A stretch of DNA of 64,000 nucleotides from Thysanoteuthis rhombus (GCA_963457665.1 OY735201.1:32093748-32157747); one strand, 5' to 3'; positions 1-11,225 are shown, counted from the first letter of the stretch. Numbers and translations: made by a program. Notes: generated from the sequence alone by a model not told the origin.

Positions 1-1960
1 GTCGATTTTGTTTATAACGTGGTTATAGCTTGTATTACAATAGTACACGTATCATACGAGAATTGAACTTGTTGAATTTATGACTAATCTATGAACAGCT
101 TATTTGAAGATAGTACAAAATTATTAAGCTATCTTAAATACATTTATTTTAGTGTATCAGTGATATTCAAATATTTATTCATTTGGGGTACTAAAAAACA
201 CAGATTATAATCCATTTTCTAAATATAAACCTAGAATTCCAGATGGTTGATGAAAACCCGAGATCTGTGGGGAGGGAAACCCCAGCATTGGTAGCCCTGG
301 TTTGAAAGCTGGTTAATATCATAAGGCAAAATGTTACTTCTTTGCTATTGTCTGCCTCCCTTGAGAAATATGAGAGAAAGTAACATTCAACTGAGGAGAA
401 AAGTTTTTTCTCTTAATATATTGATATACATATCGAAAGATGGGAAATCAGAATAAGTAGAATCGTATGTTGTTTGTTCATTGATGGATGAATTTTATTG
501 ATACAATTTGGATTTTAAAAGAGGTAATTCATGGGGGTCCGCTGCCACTCTCCCAGGGAGGGGCAAAAGGGTATATTTCCAGAGGGGTGCAAAAGATTGT
601 TAGCAGCAACCCTATTACCAGAGAGGAATAATACCATCTTTTAATATGAGAACGTCAAGTTGGGCTTACAATAAACCATCATACAGCATAATTATCCTTC
701 ATTGACTATAGGGTTCCAACTTTTGAAACCCCTCACCCTAGGGGAGAAGGCCTGATCTAGGGAGAGGGTGGGAAATAATCCCCCGTCCTCCCTTGATGGA
801 TGCCCACGAATGCAGCAATTCTCACTTACTGACAATAAGATATTGATGCTTCAAATGATAGTTCAATGATTATCCGATATTGACACGTTATGTTACAATT
901 TGAAAATACGAACTATAAGAGAAACGACTGATATATCCCGAATCGGAATGTATATACGTACTTATGTTAATGGATCAGACTTTTAGTCAAAGGCACGGAA
1001 AAATCTACGCTATCAAGCACCTGTTCTGATATATGTAGACTCGTACACATACGCATATATAAATCCAGCAGTTGACAGACGACACTCGCTCGTTAACCAT
1101 ATCCATCAGCTGGAATCCGTATGTTGCTTTAGAGTTTATATACGTATGTACCAAGGAAGAAAGAGAGGTAAACATGCACGTGTGTATATTTAAACTCTGA
1201 TATGTTATATGCAAGGCCTGCGAGCGTTGAAGCTTTTTATGGCATAGAGTTTGTTTTTCCCAAACAAACCATTTGGCGCAAAAGCATTCAGACTGTATCA
1301 AAGTCTTGAACATTATCATTATATCCATACCATCAATTTCTTTATATTTATTCACGCACATATGTGTCTAATATGTTTACTTGAATCTAACTTTTGCTGA
1401 CTCAACTCCATCGCTGTTATATACATATAGATAGATCAATATATCAGTAGTGAAATGATGAAAAAAGTATCTATCTTACACAACAAATATATTTTGTTCA
1501 ACTCTTCTTCATAGATCTCAAAGATCGAACATTATGCATAATATACCTACCTCCATTTCAACGCACTTAATTCAGTGGTGAATATTAATCACATTTTACA
1601 TTATACTGTGAAAATTTCGGCAGAAAATTCAGCTATCAAGGTGTCAGGCTACAGACTAATTAATCCATCTCCGTATGTACGGACATAAATATTTATAGAT
1701 AGGATAGACTATACCATGTTAACTTATTTAATTATTTAAGATTGTTACTACCTTATTAAATGAGATATGTCATTAACTTTAAATTGGAGCCTTGGCCCTG
1801 GCAATAGATCAAAACTGTTTTTATAAGAGAGGCTTACTTCTGCTTATCTGGTTACAATACACCATTTCGGTTACGTAGAGATCATATACTGACAAATTGA
1901 ATCAGACTTTTAGTTGTATATAGATAGCTAGATTCATGGAAACCCAATTATGATCGCGGA
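1..1960. other. AT-rich non-coding stretch, nothing recognised
   Basis: No open frame here resembles a known protein. The longest, about 118 codons on the minus strand at 1005-1361, is compositionally ordinary and lacks any domain I recognise. Around 530-800 there is a slightly GC-richer stretch with short repeated phrases such as GGGAGGGGCAAAAGGG and AGAGGGGTGCAAAAG, likely an old dispersed repeat of unknown family. No RNA gene, splice-supported exon or promoter can be supported. Confidence 0.5.
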
Positions 1961-1970
1961 GAGCGCGAAC

Positions 1971-2115
1971 CAAGATCCCACTTTTTTTTTCAATTCTCAA
2001 AGGCTGATATACGAAAAACATGCTCTGGGGTCCCATCAGTAACCATAGAACATTTGTTGGCCACGGCTCTAGCCGTTCTTGAGTTATGCCAACACAGACT
2101 GGCAGATAGATACTT
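1971..2115 (+). repeat. Dispersed repeat, copy 1 of a family also at 16.0 and 49.0-49.3 kb
   Basis: This stretch contains the sequence of marks CATGCTCTGGGGTCCCATCA, AGTAACCATAGAACATTTG, CTCTAGCCGTTCTTGAGTTA and ACACAGACTGGCAGATAGA. The same order of marks is seen on the plus strand at 49030-49145 and 49255-49335, and reversed at 15995-16115. The family is unknown to me. It has no coding capacity and no obvious tRNA boxes. Similarity is by eye and roughly two thirds of positions. Confidence 0.6.
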
Positions 2116-2199
2116 GAATTGAAGTAATAGTAAATCTTTGAATAATCGTGAACGCAGTCAGACACAAAATAAGGGACCAATTTAGCATAAACCTACATT

Positions 2200-3220
2200 G
2201 TGAATGGAACTTAACCCTAAAAAATCATACTGAAAAAGATAAAGCGAGATACTTTACATTGCGAACTTATAGAAATTCTGTTGTGTTTAGTTTCGTAGTC
2301 GTTATTCTTCATGTTTTTAGGTAGTGTTATAAGGGTATTGACTGGTATGAATGGTTAAGTATAGTAAATACAGCTGAGAGCGCTAACATAATCACAGATT
2401 CTCAATGATATGATAAGTCAGTCAGGAAAAAGAAGGAGGATAGTGAACCAGATGAAGAATAATTCCCAACAAACTGCCAGTCTCCTCAACGTCTTTTAAT
2501 CATTAATAGTGGTGTTTGAAAATAGGGGTACAATGTCTCCGTGACATACATGACGCTCGCTGTTACTTTTAAAAGGAAAACATTCATTTACCAATTTTAG
2601 CTTAAAGCAGTTGGCCCCTTGAAGAATGTAAATTGTCAGACTTGGGACCCAGTCGTTACAATCCAGCAGAACGTTTATTAGTGATAAACGACGGAACTTA
2701 ATTGGACAAGTCAAGAAAAGGTATTTTTGGTTATAATCAATTATGGTTCTGACATTTTTTCCTCTTCTGTTTCCTCTTCAAACGCCATAAAAATTTTGAA
2801 ACTGCCCAATAAATAATTCCTAAAAACATTCCCCCTGAATTATTATGTCTCTTTTAATTGCTGTAACCAGTGGCTTAGTGTTAAAAAAAAAAAAAAGAAT
2901 AGGGGGAGCGGAGAATCGGTTGCTTGTTCTCGGGTGGAGGGACTGTTTAAGCAGTACCCATCCTCCAAGAAAACTTGAAATTTAACAAATTTCAGTGATG
3001 TTTTGGAGGCCATATGGAACGATTATTTGGACTTATTCTGACTATCTCTACTCATCACTGATTTGTTCAGATAAAGAATTTTAGTAGTATATTGATTATG
3101 AGGGGGACACCGCCTCCCCCAACCAAGTAGGGGAACGCTGTTCCCACAGTACTACATCACTGCTTGTTACCAGACATTGTTGTACGCTCGGAATTTTTAT
3201 GGGGAGAAGACTTTGAGAAA
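2200..3220. other. Non-coding stretch, nothing recognised
   Basis: Short open frames only (up to about 72 codons) and no domain recognised. A poly-A run at about 2883-2896 is followed by a G-rich segment (AGGGGGAGCGGAG), which may mark the end of an old retroposed copy, but no family can be named. Confidence 0.4.
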
Positions 3221-3222
3221 TC

Positions 3223-3225
<3 letters not shown>

Positions 3226-3292
<67 letters not shown>

Positions 3293-3326
3293 TGTGGCCT
3301 TTATATATATACACACACACATACGC

Positions 3327-3384
<58 letters not shown>
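3226..3384. repeat. Two long (TA)n microsatellite arrays
   Basis: Uninterrupted TA dinucleotides run from about 3226 to 3289 and again from about 3328 to 3384. Each array is followed by a similar phrase (TGCGTGTGGCCTTT and TGCATATGGCCTTT), so a roughly 95-bp unit has been duplicated together with its microsatellite. A short (AC)n run at 3311-3320 lies between them. The open frames across this region are only translated Ile-Tyr repeats. Confidence 0.95.
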
Positions 3385-3387
<3 letters not shown>

Positions 3388-3469
3388 TATGGCCTTTTCC
3401 AAAGTTCATCTTAGTCTGAAACAAGGCCACGGTAGTGAAGAACCCTTTCACAAGAAGTGAAAACAAGTT

Positions 3470-3545
3470 AACTCATTTAGAATTCGAACTCGATCCATCG
3501 ATTCTATTTTATGTGCTGTGAACCGTTTAGCCGACTCTGAACCTC
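3470..3545 (-). mobile_element. tRNA-derived SINE fragment
   Basis: Read on the minus strand, the segment has a B-box-like GAGTTCGAATTC and an upstream GGCTAAACGGTTCACAG reminiscent of a tRNA D/A-box region. The very similar minus-strand fragment at 9775-9850 carries the same phrase order (GAATTCGAACTC, then CGTCGATTC or ATCGATTC). It is decayed and no intact end can be placed. Confidence 0.5.
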
Positions 3546-3691
3546 CAACAGGGAACAGAAACTATTAAATAAGTAATCTTTGGATAGGACAGAACACGTG
3601 CATGCATTGTATTCAGTGTTGCCATAGGCTGAATGAGATGGAAGCCGCAACGTTCACTCCGTTCCCTACGCTGAACGTCTACACGGCAAGT

Positions 3692-4288
3692 ACAGGGTGT
3701 CCCAAAAGTAACACCCGGTTTGTCCTAACAGTAATGCCAGTTCTGAAAGGAACTAACTATTCTATGTAATGTTCAGCCCACCGAAAATCACTTGTAAAAT
3801 TGAAATGAAAACTCAGAGGTCCCCAACCTTGTGCTCGTCGGTGCCATGGTGCCTATCGACCTTTTTGCGTGTGCCTGCCATGGACTGGCTACCATTTATA
3901 TTTTTATTCATTTGAAGGAGTTAGAAGTAAAAAAAAAATACCTTATATTTATTGTTCTTCAGGGTTGCAAGATACTCATTGAAGGTGACAAAAACATTAT
4001 CGCATTTCTGTTGTTATGAGTTTTAAATCAAAATATGAATTTGATTTGAAAAGTAAATGGCGCCCGCTGTACTACTGGTATACGCTAAAGTACTATTCGA
4101 CCCACAGGTTGGAAATTCCTGCTCGAGCTAATTCATCAGATAAGCAAACCATTTGTGATTTTTCAAAAATTAATGTCCACTCAATTAGCCAGAGTTCTCG
4201 AAGTTAATCGTAATTCTTGACGTGCTTAATATTTCAGAACTGGTATCACTGTGGGGATAAATTGGGAGTTACTTTTGGGACACCCTGA
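3692..4288. mobile_element. Non-autonomous mariner-type element (MITE), about 600 bp
   Basis: The left end ACAGGGTGTCCCAAAAGTAA is mirrored by the right end TTACTTTTGGGACACCCTGA. The inverted similarity continues inward for about 60 bp, including CCAGTTCTGAAA on the left and TTTCAGAACTGG on the right. The terminal motif CAGGGTGTCCCAAAA is typical of mariner-superfamily elements. The left end abuts a TA; the right flank does not clearly keep it. The interior has no transposase, so it would have depended on one supplied in trans. Part of the interior appears to be a later insertion with a hAT-like end. Confidence 0.8.
3812..3890 (+). mobile_element. hAT-type terminal sequence nested inside the mariner MITE
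   Basis: The phrase CAGAGGTCCCCAACCTTGTG, followed by GGTGCCATGGTGCC, resembles the ends of hAT (Charlie-like) non-autonomous elements, which often begin CAGNGGTYCCCAACC. Only one end is recognisable; the partner end within the MITE is not clear. Nesting would mean the hAT copy is younger than the MITE. Confidence 0.4.
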
Positions 4289-6102
4289 AGTTCATATGCA
4301 ATGCCCAAAGACGTTTGTTCTTATCGGCAGAACATCATTACTCTGGCGCTGTGACCCAGAGACCACTTGCACTCGTTTAGTAGCTTGTATTAACAGCTGT
4401 ATAATTTTGTAAAGAAGTGTAAATTTGAAATTAGTATTGAAAACCAATAAATTTGTAATTTTATATACCTACATTTATTGAGAATGGTAGGCCCAAGATT
4501 GAAATCAAGTAGACACTAGGTAGGACTGACTGTAATCTGGGTCCCTGGGCCAAAAGGGTTATAGGTTCCTTGGTGCTTTAGGCCGTCCTGCACTGCTCAA
4601 TTACCCGACTACTCTGTCGACCCCAGGTAGACCCATTCCGTTTGGAAGATCGGTGTAATAAAATTTTCCTATTTCCATTCATCTCTGTGCTGGACTCGGC
4701 AATGCTTTTATATAAAAAAATATATGCAAGTGTATTTCCAGTGAGTACAACCATATGTCGACTTGCGTCCGGATTATGTTCTGGTAGTATGGACACAACT
4801 CGATCTGGGGCGTCAGTCGATCATTAGAGGCTGAAGTGAAATATACGTAATATACCATGACTCACACATATTTACCTTTACTTCTTCATTGTGCATCCGT
4901 CTTCCTTGCCCCTGAAGAGAAAGAAACAAATATCATCTATTACTATTGCATAACAATCTAAGTCATTAACTCAACCCAGCTAAGTGTCTGCCCTTTCAAC
5001 TTCACCTTCTCGCCTTCCATGTCTGGGGAACTTGAAACCAACATGACTGCATTCTCTTCAGCAAGTTAGCAGTAATATGACAGAAAGGTTCGCCATCTGC
5101 AGTTGAGCCACAGAACAGCAATGACTAAAAATTTCCATTATCTACAGTTCATGGGTTGAAGTTCTTACGCGAACATGCGTGAGTCGGTCGAGTTTACGAC
5201 TGTATATTGTAAAAACGTTGCACAAGATGGTGTTATCATTTTGATAAAAAGATGATGATGTTAGACAACGGCTGGTAATTGAGATGCAGAAGATTCAGAA
5301 ATTCCTTTGAACTAACATTTAAGAAAATCTTTGCAATTTCCCACGACCAAAGTAAATATTTGTCTTAAACTGTTCTTCATTGATCAGTTATCTTAATTTT
5401 TAAATCTGGAGTAATTTCCACTCATTTAATCCTAAAAGACTGATACAGAAAAAAAAATTGAACCAAAACTTTCATTTCCTGTTAGTTTTTTATTTACCCT
5501 AAAGCTTTGTTTATGATCTGGTAATACATCACTATTTTCTGAACAGACCAAGCCACCCGGGGTTTCAGAGTAACTGTCCTCACTCAAATTCTTATTTACT
5601 TATGGTGGGCGTTAGCCGACCACGCCCACATAATTTACGCTTAGAGCAATAAAATAGTTTGAAATTCACATTTGCCATTTTATAAGGCGCAAAATAAAGA
5701 GTCAGTTTACTGCATCTGGGATTTGTTGATAATTGTGCTTTTCTTATTATTGCGGGCAATTAAGTGAAACAGAAAAGAGGAGGTCTGTCCCTAACCCGGT
5801 CTAGATATCCAGTGTCCTGTATGATGGGGGAGTGGTCCGAAATGACCTAATTACGTCGGAGACTTTTCAGATTGCTTCAGATCATCTACGAATGGAATGA
5901 ACACCGATATTTTATCCTCCCCCTCCCCCGCAGAAATCTTGATGCATCCCATTTGATTTTTGACATTCGCACGTCTATGAATGCATGCGTCAAGGCATAG
6001 AGTTACTCTCTGCTTTTTGAAAGCAGGGAATTACTGTGTGCCTTACTATTATCCCCTGCTTGGTCCAGACATATGTAAGAACTATAAATCTTCCTATGTA
6101 CA

Positions 6103-6105
<3 letters not shown>
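4289..6105. other. Non-coding stretch, nothing recognised
   Basis: No open frame over about 72 codons and no recognisable domain. The sequence is AT-rich with short homopolymers. No RNA gene or repeat family could be named. Confidence 0.45.
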
Positions 6106-6180
<75 letters not shown>

Positions 6181-6194
6181 TATGTATGTGCACA

Positions 6195-6226
<32 letters not shown>

Positions 6227-6436
6227 CGTTTATATGTATGCATGTATAAGTATGTATGTATGTACATATATATGTATATATATATATTTATATATACGTA
6301 TATTTGTATGTATAAGTATGTATGTATGTATGTATGTATATGTGTGTGTGTTTATATATACGTATATATGTATGTATGTATAAATATGTATGTACATATA
6401 TATATACATATATATGTATGTTTGTATGTATGTATG

Positions 6437-6484
<48 letters not shown>

Positions 6485-6687
6485 TATATATATATATGTA
6501 TATGTATATATATATATGTATGTATGTATATTTATATACATATGTATATATATATATGTACGTATATAAATAGTTATATATACATATATAAATGCATTTA
6601 CATATATATGTATATACGTATATATGTATGTATGTATTTATATGTAAGTATGTATATATAATATGTACATATATATATATATATATA
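6106..6687. repeat. Compound (TA)n / (TATG)n / (TACA)n microsatellite
   Basis: A pure TA array from about 6106 to 6176 grades into about 500 bp of mixed TATG, TATA and TACA units with further short pure TA arrays near 6201-6225, 6441-6480 and 6667-6687. The long open frames on both strands here are low-complexity Ile-Tyr-Val-Cys translations, not genes. Because (TA)n is self-complementary and TATG/CATA units are partly so, the tract could form multiple hairpins. Confidence 0.95.
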
Positions 6688-7020
6688 GCTTGAAACATAG
6701 ATTTATAGAGAGAGACAGGGAGAGGGAGAGCATAAAAAACATGTATACAATGTATTCCTTCGTGAGGACATCAATAGCAAATCGTCCTCCTCTTCCTTGA
6801 GATTGTTTTTAAGTTAAAGTAAACTTGTGCCTTTGAATGATAAATTTTTGCGAAAAGCCCCATTTCTCCCATTTGCACCGTTAGTCAGATTTCGCCTGAG
6901 CCATGTTAATACAAAAGAAACATACATCCTCCTCTCTCATTACACGTATATAAATTTTATAGAAATGAGTAAGAAAAGAATACGCAAGTGCATACATGTA
7001 CGCACACGTGAAAAAAAAAA

Positions 7021-7074
<54 letters not shown>

Positions 7075-7629
7075 GCCCCCAAAAAGACCGCCTTAAAAAA
7101 GCGTAGTCTGGGAAAAAGCATTGCAACATGGCAAATGGCATTGTTGTTGTTTCTGTCCATTTGATAGCTTTTATCTACTTGTTTTGTTTTGTTTTTGTTT
7201 TTTTGTTTTTTGCTTCGTGTTTTTGGGAAGTGTCGGTGATGGCGGAGATAGTGGCGAGGGTTGCCAGTGGGCGAGTGCGTGCCAAAGTGATTAGTGCAAA
7301 CAAGACTGCAAGACATTTTCTCCGACCCACCCGATCCCGGGGTTCCTTTGCGGGTATCAAGAGATTCATCTGAGGTGTTAACAAGCAAGAGCTGCGAAAA
7401 AAATGTTACATTTCATATCCCCTTTCCGGAATTTGGCTTTGAACTCTCTTATACCTACTCAACACCACTACAACCCGACAGCGGACCCTCCCATGTCTCA
7501 ACCAATCAGAGCCTGAGACAAACCAACACGCACTTTTGCAGGTTTACACCTCAGTAAAGCAAACAAGCCCCTCTCTGCTCCCGTTGCAAGAGAAGACGTA
7601 TAAACGCAATTTTTACGTTCGCACAAAGT
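6688..7629. other. Non-coding stretch with one (TA)n array
   Basis: A pure TA array occupies about 7023-7072. Downstream, a segment of nearly average GC content (about 7210-7560) has short open frames on both strands (81-143 codons) with no recognisable domain. A phrase at 7375 (GGTGTTAACAAGC) recurs at 9064 in a similar context, which suggests a dispersed repeat rather than a gene. Confidence 0.5.
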
Positions 7630-7800
7630 GGTTCCTACCGTGGCACAATGGTTAGAAAGCCCGTATCGCAAACCTATTCACAAGTGTAGTGTGTTCGATC
7701 CTTTCTTGGTGTCTCTCACTGTAGCTTTATCGCTAATCATGGCTAATAATCGTTGGAAAAACGCCCGATTGTTAGCAAGCTCTGTGTTCGATTCTCGCTG
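7630..7800 (+). mobile_element. tRNA-derived SINE, possibly two adjoining heads
   Basis: On the plus strand CCGTGGCACAATGGTTAG is a good polymerase III A box in a tRNA D-arm context, and GTGTGTTCGATCC 50 bp downstream fits a B box. A second similar pair follows: GATTGTTAGCAAGC, then GTGTTCGATTCTCGC at about 7782. The spacing suits tRNA heads. The copies are diverged and no cloverleaf closes fully, so this is a SINE and not a tRNA gene. Confidence 0.6.
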
Positions 7801-8458
7801 ATTCTATTTGTCCAAGGCATATATAGTAGAACGATTGTTAGGGTTACAAGTCAACAGGTCCAACACGTTCGATTTATATAAAAAAAGAAAGGTCCAATGA
7901 ACACAATGTAGTTAGGTTCAATCTTATATGGTCGATGCAGAAAGGACCAATGCAGTGAGAACCAAAAATTTAAAGCCCTGGGTGAGTAAGGGCATGTGTG
8001 GGTTTTTTTTAGCTTACTTCAGGTTCGAAGCTACAATAGTAGGGGTCTTTGTATGGATCGAATTCAGAAGCAATATCCTTTGAGCACACAAAGTGTACTA
8101 TTATAGCGGCTCTGGGCCTTGAGTGAGCTAAATAAACGCACACTTACACACCTACGTCCTGACTGAGCCTTACTCGACTCACAGACGTTGATAGCAACAC
8201 ACGTTATGTGTCATAAACTAATTGTATGTCAATTCTAAGTTCGTACGTCTATCCAACATCATATTAGAACAATATGTATGATTGATCTTTGTCAAGTTCT
8301 GCTATAAAGGTAACAGCTTCCAGCTGCACCATTTTGGATCCACGGAGTTAAGAAAGTGGGTGAGGGGTCAAGTATTCACTCCCACGTGCCACACGCCTTT
8401 TCTGACACCTCTGAGAGTTTGCCAAGTTTTGCTTAATCTGAAAGAAAGTCACAAGTCG
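7801..8458. other. Repeat-like non-coding stretch
   Basis: Further tRNA-like phrases occur (for example ACACGTTCGATTTA near 7863 and GGATCGAATTCAG near 8056), pointing to additional decayed SINE copies on both strands. None can be bounded. The rest up to 8458 may be the body of the 5S-derived element that starts at 8511 on the minus strand. Confidence 0.35.
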
Positions 8459-8511
8459 GTTACAGTACTTGATATTTCTAAGCGGTCACCCGTCTAAGTA
8501 CTGAACAGCAG
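8459..8511 (-). mobile_element. 5S-rRNA-derived fragment (SINE3-type head)
   Basis: The reverse complement reads TTCAGTACTTAGACGGGTGA, then CCGCTTAGAAATATCAAGTA, then CTGTAACC. This follows the 3' half of metazoan 5S rRNA (TTAGTACTTGGATGGGTGACCGCCTGG and onward to GTGCTGTAAGC) closely, including the C-box region of the internal promoter. The 5' half of 5S is not recognisable. Because another 5S-like head at 48260 is followed by a SINE-like body, I read both as 5S-derived retroposons rather than dispersed rRNA genes. A plain 5S pseudogene is the alternative. Confidence 0.65.
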
Positions 8512-8884
8512 TGATGGAAACGGGTTTTGGGGAATTAGATATACGGTAAGGATGGGTTTTTCAGAACTAAGTATACATCAGGCCCGGCTCAACCCTTCAT
8601 GTGACAATAAGAAGAATTCAATTTATGGTCCTCATCGCCTCGGCGCTACAAACAATGACTCTTGTGGGTCCTCTGGTTGCCACGGTCCCTAAGCTGCCAC
8701 TTCGCTTATGCATCAGACTGGCTCTTAAAACAACACAAACACCTCGTTGCTTTTATACCTCACACAGTTGATGAGTAAGGCACTAGTTACTGTAGAATCT
8801 ATAGTAAATTTTGTAATCAATAGTATTGTGTTATAAGTAATTGATAGGATTGTATGATTAGGAATTAACTAGTTAATTCTTAAC

Positions 8885-8990
8885 ACAGCTCAATTTTGAA
8901 CCACGGAACGCTTTTCACTATTCACGCCTAAATTCTAAATATATTTAAATTACCCCTTTGAGGGGCCTGTGCCCCACGTTCAGAAACACT
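8885..8990 (-). mobile_element. hAT-type MITE end
   Basis: Read on the minus strand the segment begins near 8990 with CCAGTGTTTCTGAACGTGGG, then GCACAGGCCCCTCAAAGGGG. This matches the common hAT (Charlie-like) terminus CAGTGTTTCTCAACC followed by a short GGCCCC...GGGG palindrome. The opposite end was not located. Confidence 0.55.
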
Positions 8991-9164
8991 GGTCTAGTTC
9001 AAACAACAAAACTGAAAGGTATCTTCCCATTTCCGCCCCCAATTCTCTTGGCATATTATCCAAGGTGTTAACAAGCGAGGGTTGTGTGGATGAGAATGTT
9101 CCTCTCCAAACCTGACATCTTGCTTAACTTGGGTGTTGTGACATTAACAGGAGTTGACCTTGAG

Positions 9165-9245
9165 CATTTTACTAAGCTCAGCTTAGTCTAGCACCAAAGT
9201 TGAAGTGCTGGGCCCCTAGTGATGATCGAATTCGCCGCAAGATAC
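9165..9245 (-). mobile_element. tRNA-derived SINE fragment with AAGCTNAGCTTAGT tail
   Basis: The plus strand reads AAGCTCAGCTTAGTCTAGCA, then CTGGGCCCCTAGTGATGATC and GAATTCG. This is the minus-strand 3' half of the SINE family that recurs at 29.1-29.5 kb: tail TGCTAGACTAAGC, then GGGCCC, then a B-box remnant CGAATTCGATC. The head is missing or too diverged. Confidence 0.6.
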
Positions 9246-9774
9246 ACAAACCTCCCCATCCATCATGAGCGTATACATAAACGTACGGGGAAAACGGAAA
9301 ACTATCTCGGAATGAAAAGAATAATTTCTGGGTCTGCCCCCAAATTTTAACACCCCATTGCATTGCCCAACCTTCCAAAACATATCATTTAAATTCACCG
9401 AGAATTGGAGATATCATGTAGACAGACATGAACTTCTGGCTATATCATGTGATGTGGACAAACGGAGAGGAGTAATTGTGCATGAATCCGCCCATAAATT
9501 CAATCACTTCTGTCGTAGTATATTGTTCATATTTGCACGAAATTTCACTGGAATTCTTGGAGAACTTTTGGAGATATCACATGAACAGTCAGGCAGATAG
9601 ACACGACTGGATACGTATATCTCTCCAGCTCCATCGACAGACGTAATAAGCTACAAGTCTAGCTCGCTAAAAATTGCCCCACGGCAATGCATCTTTCGGT
9701 ATATCTGTAAAGATACATTCCTCATTCTGGACAGAGCAGAGGGAATAGCGGTTTTATGATTGAAATTGAACAGC

Positions 9775-9850
9775 CTCACACGGAATTCGAACTCAGTGCG
9801 TCGATTCGTTTTTTATGCAGATAACCCTCGGGCCACACCCACACCGTACT
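9775..9850 (-). mobile_element. tRNA-derived SINE fragment
   Basis: The minus strand carries GGTGTGGCCCGAGGGTTATC and, 35 bp on, CACTGAGTTCGAATTCCG. These fit degraded A and B boxes of a tRNA-derived head. The fragment resembles the one at 3470-3545. Confidence 0.5.
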
Positions 9851-9880
9851 TCTATAGCGGAGCGCGCGCGCACATGGTAT

Positions 9881-10945
9881 ACAGATAACTCCCACTTTTC
9901 AAAAATTCGCCTTGTGCCTTTTTTCGCCTTTATGAAAGTGTGGGGGGCATTTACCTGTTTTCGCTAAACGAAAGAAATCCGAAGAAACTTTTGCTCTTAT
10001 GAAAGAAGGCGAAAAGCGGAAATGACATACACAGTTTATTTTTCAGGGGCCGCTCCTTCCATGGGTTTCTACACCCAGCATCTCAGCATCAAGCCAACAT
10101 GGCTTTAAAATGTGTCAATGGTCAGCCCACTTTATCTCGATTCATTTAGTTTAGTGTATTTCTTAGCAAGAAGTATTAGTATATGTTCTGAGGTATTAGA
10201 AAAGCACAGAGAATCCGTAATCTTGGTATCAGTTCATATTGATGGACATTTTGCAGACTATTTTAATGTTTTATCTTGCTAGCCATGGACAGTATGTTCG
10301 ATAATTATATATTTGTGTTAAAACTGCCAGTCTTCGAAACATAGATATAATGATAATGATGAGGTTAGATTTCAAAATTAAACAGTAGCTTTTTGTCTGA
10401 TTTCCTGACGTGAGATATTTTTTACTAATGTACATTGATTTAATCAAACCAATTTCTTTGTCTTCGATATTCCAAACACAATGCTTCGGTTGCTTAAGAA
10501 GACAGGAGAATACATCGGCAGAAACATTGTGGTAAAAACAACGAAGACGAAGAAACTAGATTACATATATGATTGCGTAGCCCCCGGCCCGTTATCCAAA
10601 GGTAGAGCATTCCAACGAAAAAACTTCATAATCTGAAAGGGTGTGAAGTGAAAAAGCAATTACCATCAGTATGTATGGGGGTATTTCTGAGCGTTCCAAG
10701 ACAAACAAAAAAATGGTTATGATGGTTTGGTAGGCTGAGTCATCGGAGGTTTTAGTGGTAGGAGGCACTGGAGACTAGGGTTTGAGAGAGAGAGAGAGAG
10801 AGAGAGAAAGGGAAAGGCAACTCACTGCCTCTATAACGACTCGCTGCAAAGCAGATATAGAACGCTGTTTTCACTTTTCGCCTTTTTTTTTAATTAAAGT
10901 GAAAAAGTGGCGTAAAGTGAACTTTCAAGAAGTGGGAGGATCACC
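9881..10945. mobile_element. Candidate inverted-repeat DNA element, about 1.06 kb
   Basis: The left flank CTCCCACTTTTCAAAAATTC, followed by GCCTTGTGCCTTTTTTCGCC, is mirrored at the right by the reverse complement of 10895-10945, which reads CTCCCACTTCTTGAAAGTTC and then ACTTTACGCCACTTTTTCAC. About two thirds of 45 positions agree. The right half (CTGCCTCTATAACGACT, GAACGCTGTTTTCACTTTTC) is repeated at 60090-60145, so the family is dispersed. There is no transposase inside; a (GA)n run lies at about 10785-10807. I cannot assign a superfamily. Confidence 0.5.
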
Positions 10946-10959
10946 TCTATAATATAAGC

Positions 10960-11225
10960 TGTGGTATTTCCGATGCACATTCGCACACAGTCTGTATCTA
11001 CTACCTTTTTTGTGATATCTGAAGTGTCTTGATTTTCAAAACTCAAATCTTGATTACGAAACTTTTGAAACCACCGCCAAACTGTACGATTGGGGGCGGG
11101 TTCCTTCACCCCATACTAAGTTAATATTGGAAGCCGTTTGAGAGGCAATGTGACTAAGTTTATTATTGTGCAGGTGGATCATACGATAACGAAATTTTCC
11201 TTTTTCGGGTTTAAGTGTCTGCGCC
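10960..11225 (-). pseudogene. mariner transposase, N-terminal fragment
   Basis: The minus strand encodes TVWRWFQKFRNQDLSFENQ, which matches the second helix-turn-helix region of mariner transposases (typical pattern T..RWF.KFR..D.SLE...R.GRP). Just upstream, VWGEG is in the expected place for the preceding Y/VYGE.A motif. Downstream of the ENQ motif the frame continues briefly (ITKKVVDTD), then similarity is lost. The catalytic D..D domain is absent here, so it is a truncated relic. Confidence 0.75.

Noticed and set aside
3096-3466. Overlapping open frames across the 3.2-3.4 kb region
   Set aside because: They are Ile-Tyr repeats from (TA)n arrays and not proteins.
6106-6698. Long open frames (up to 226 codons) on both strands
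   Set aside because: They are translations of TA/TATG microsatellite (Tyr, Ile, Val, Cys, Met only) and occur in several frames at once.
7630-7700. Possible functional tRNA gene
   Set aside because: A and B boxes are present, but acceptor and anticodon stems do not pair. It fits a decayed SINE head.
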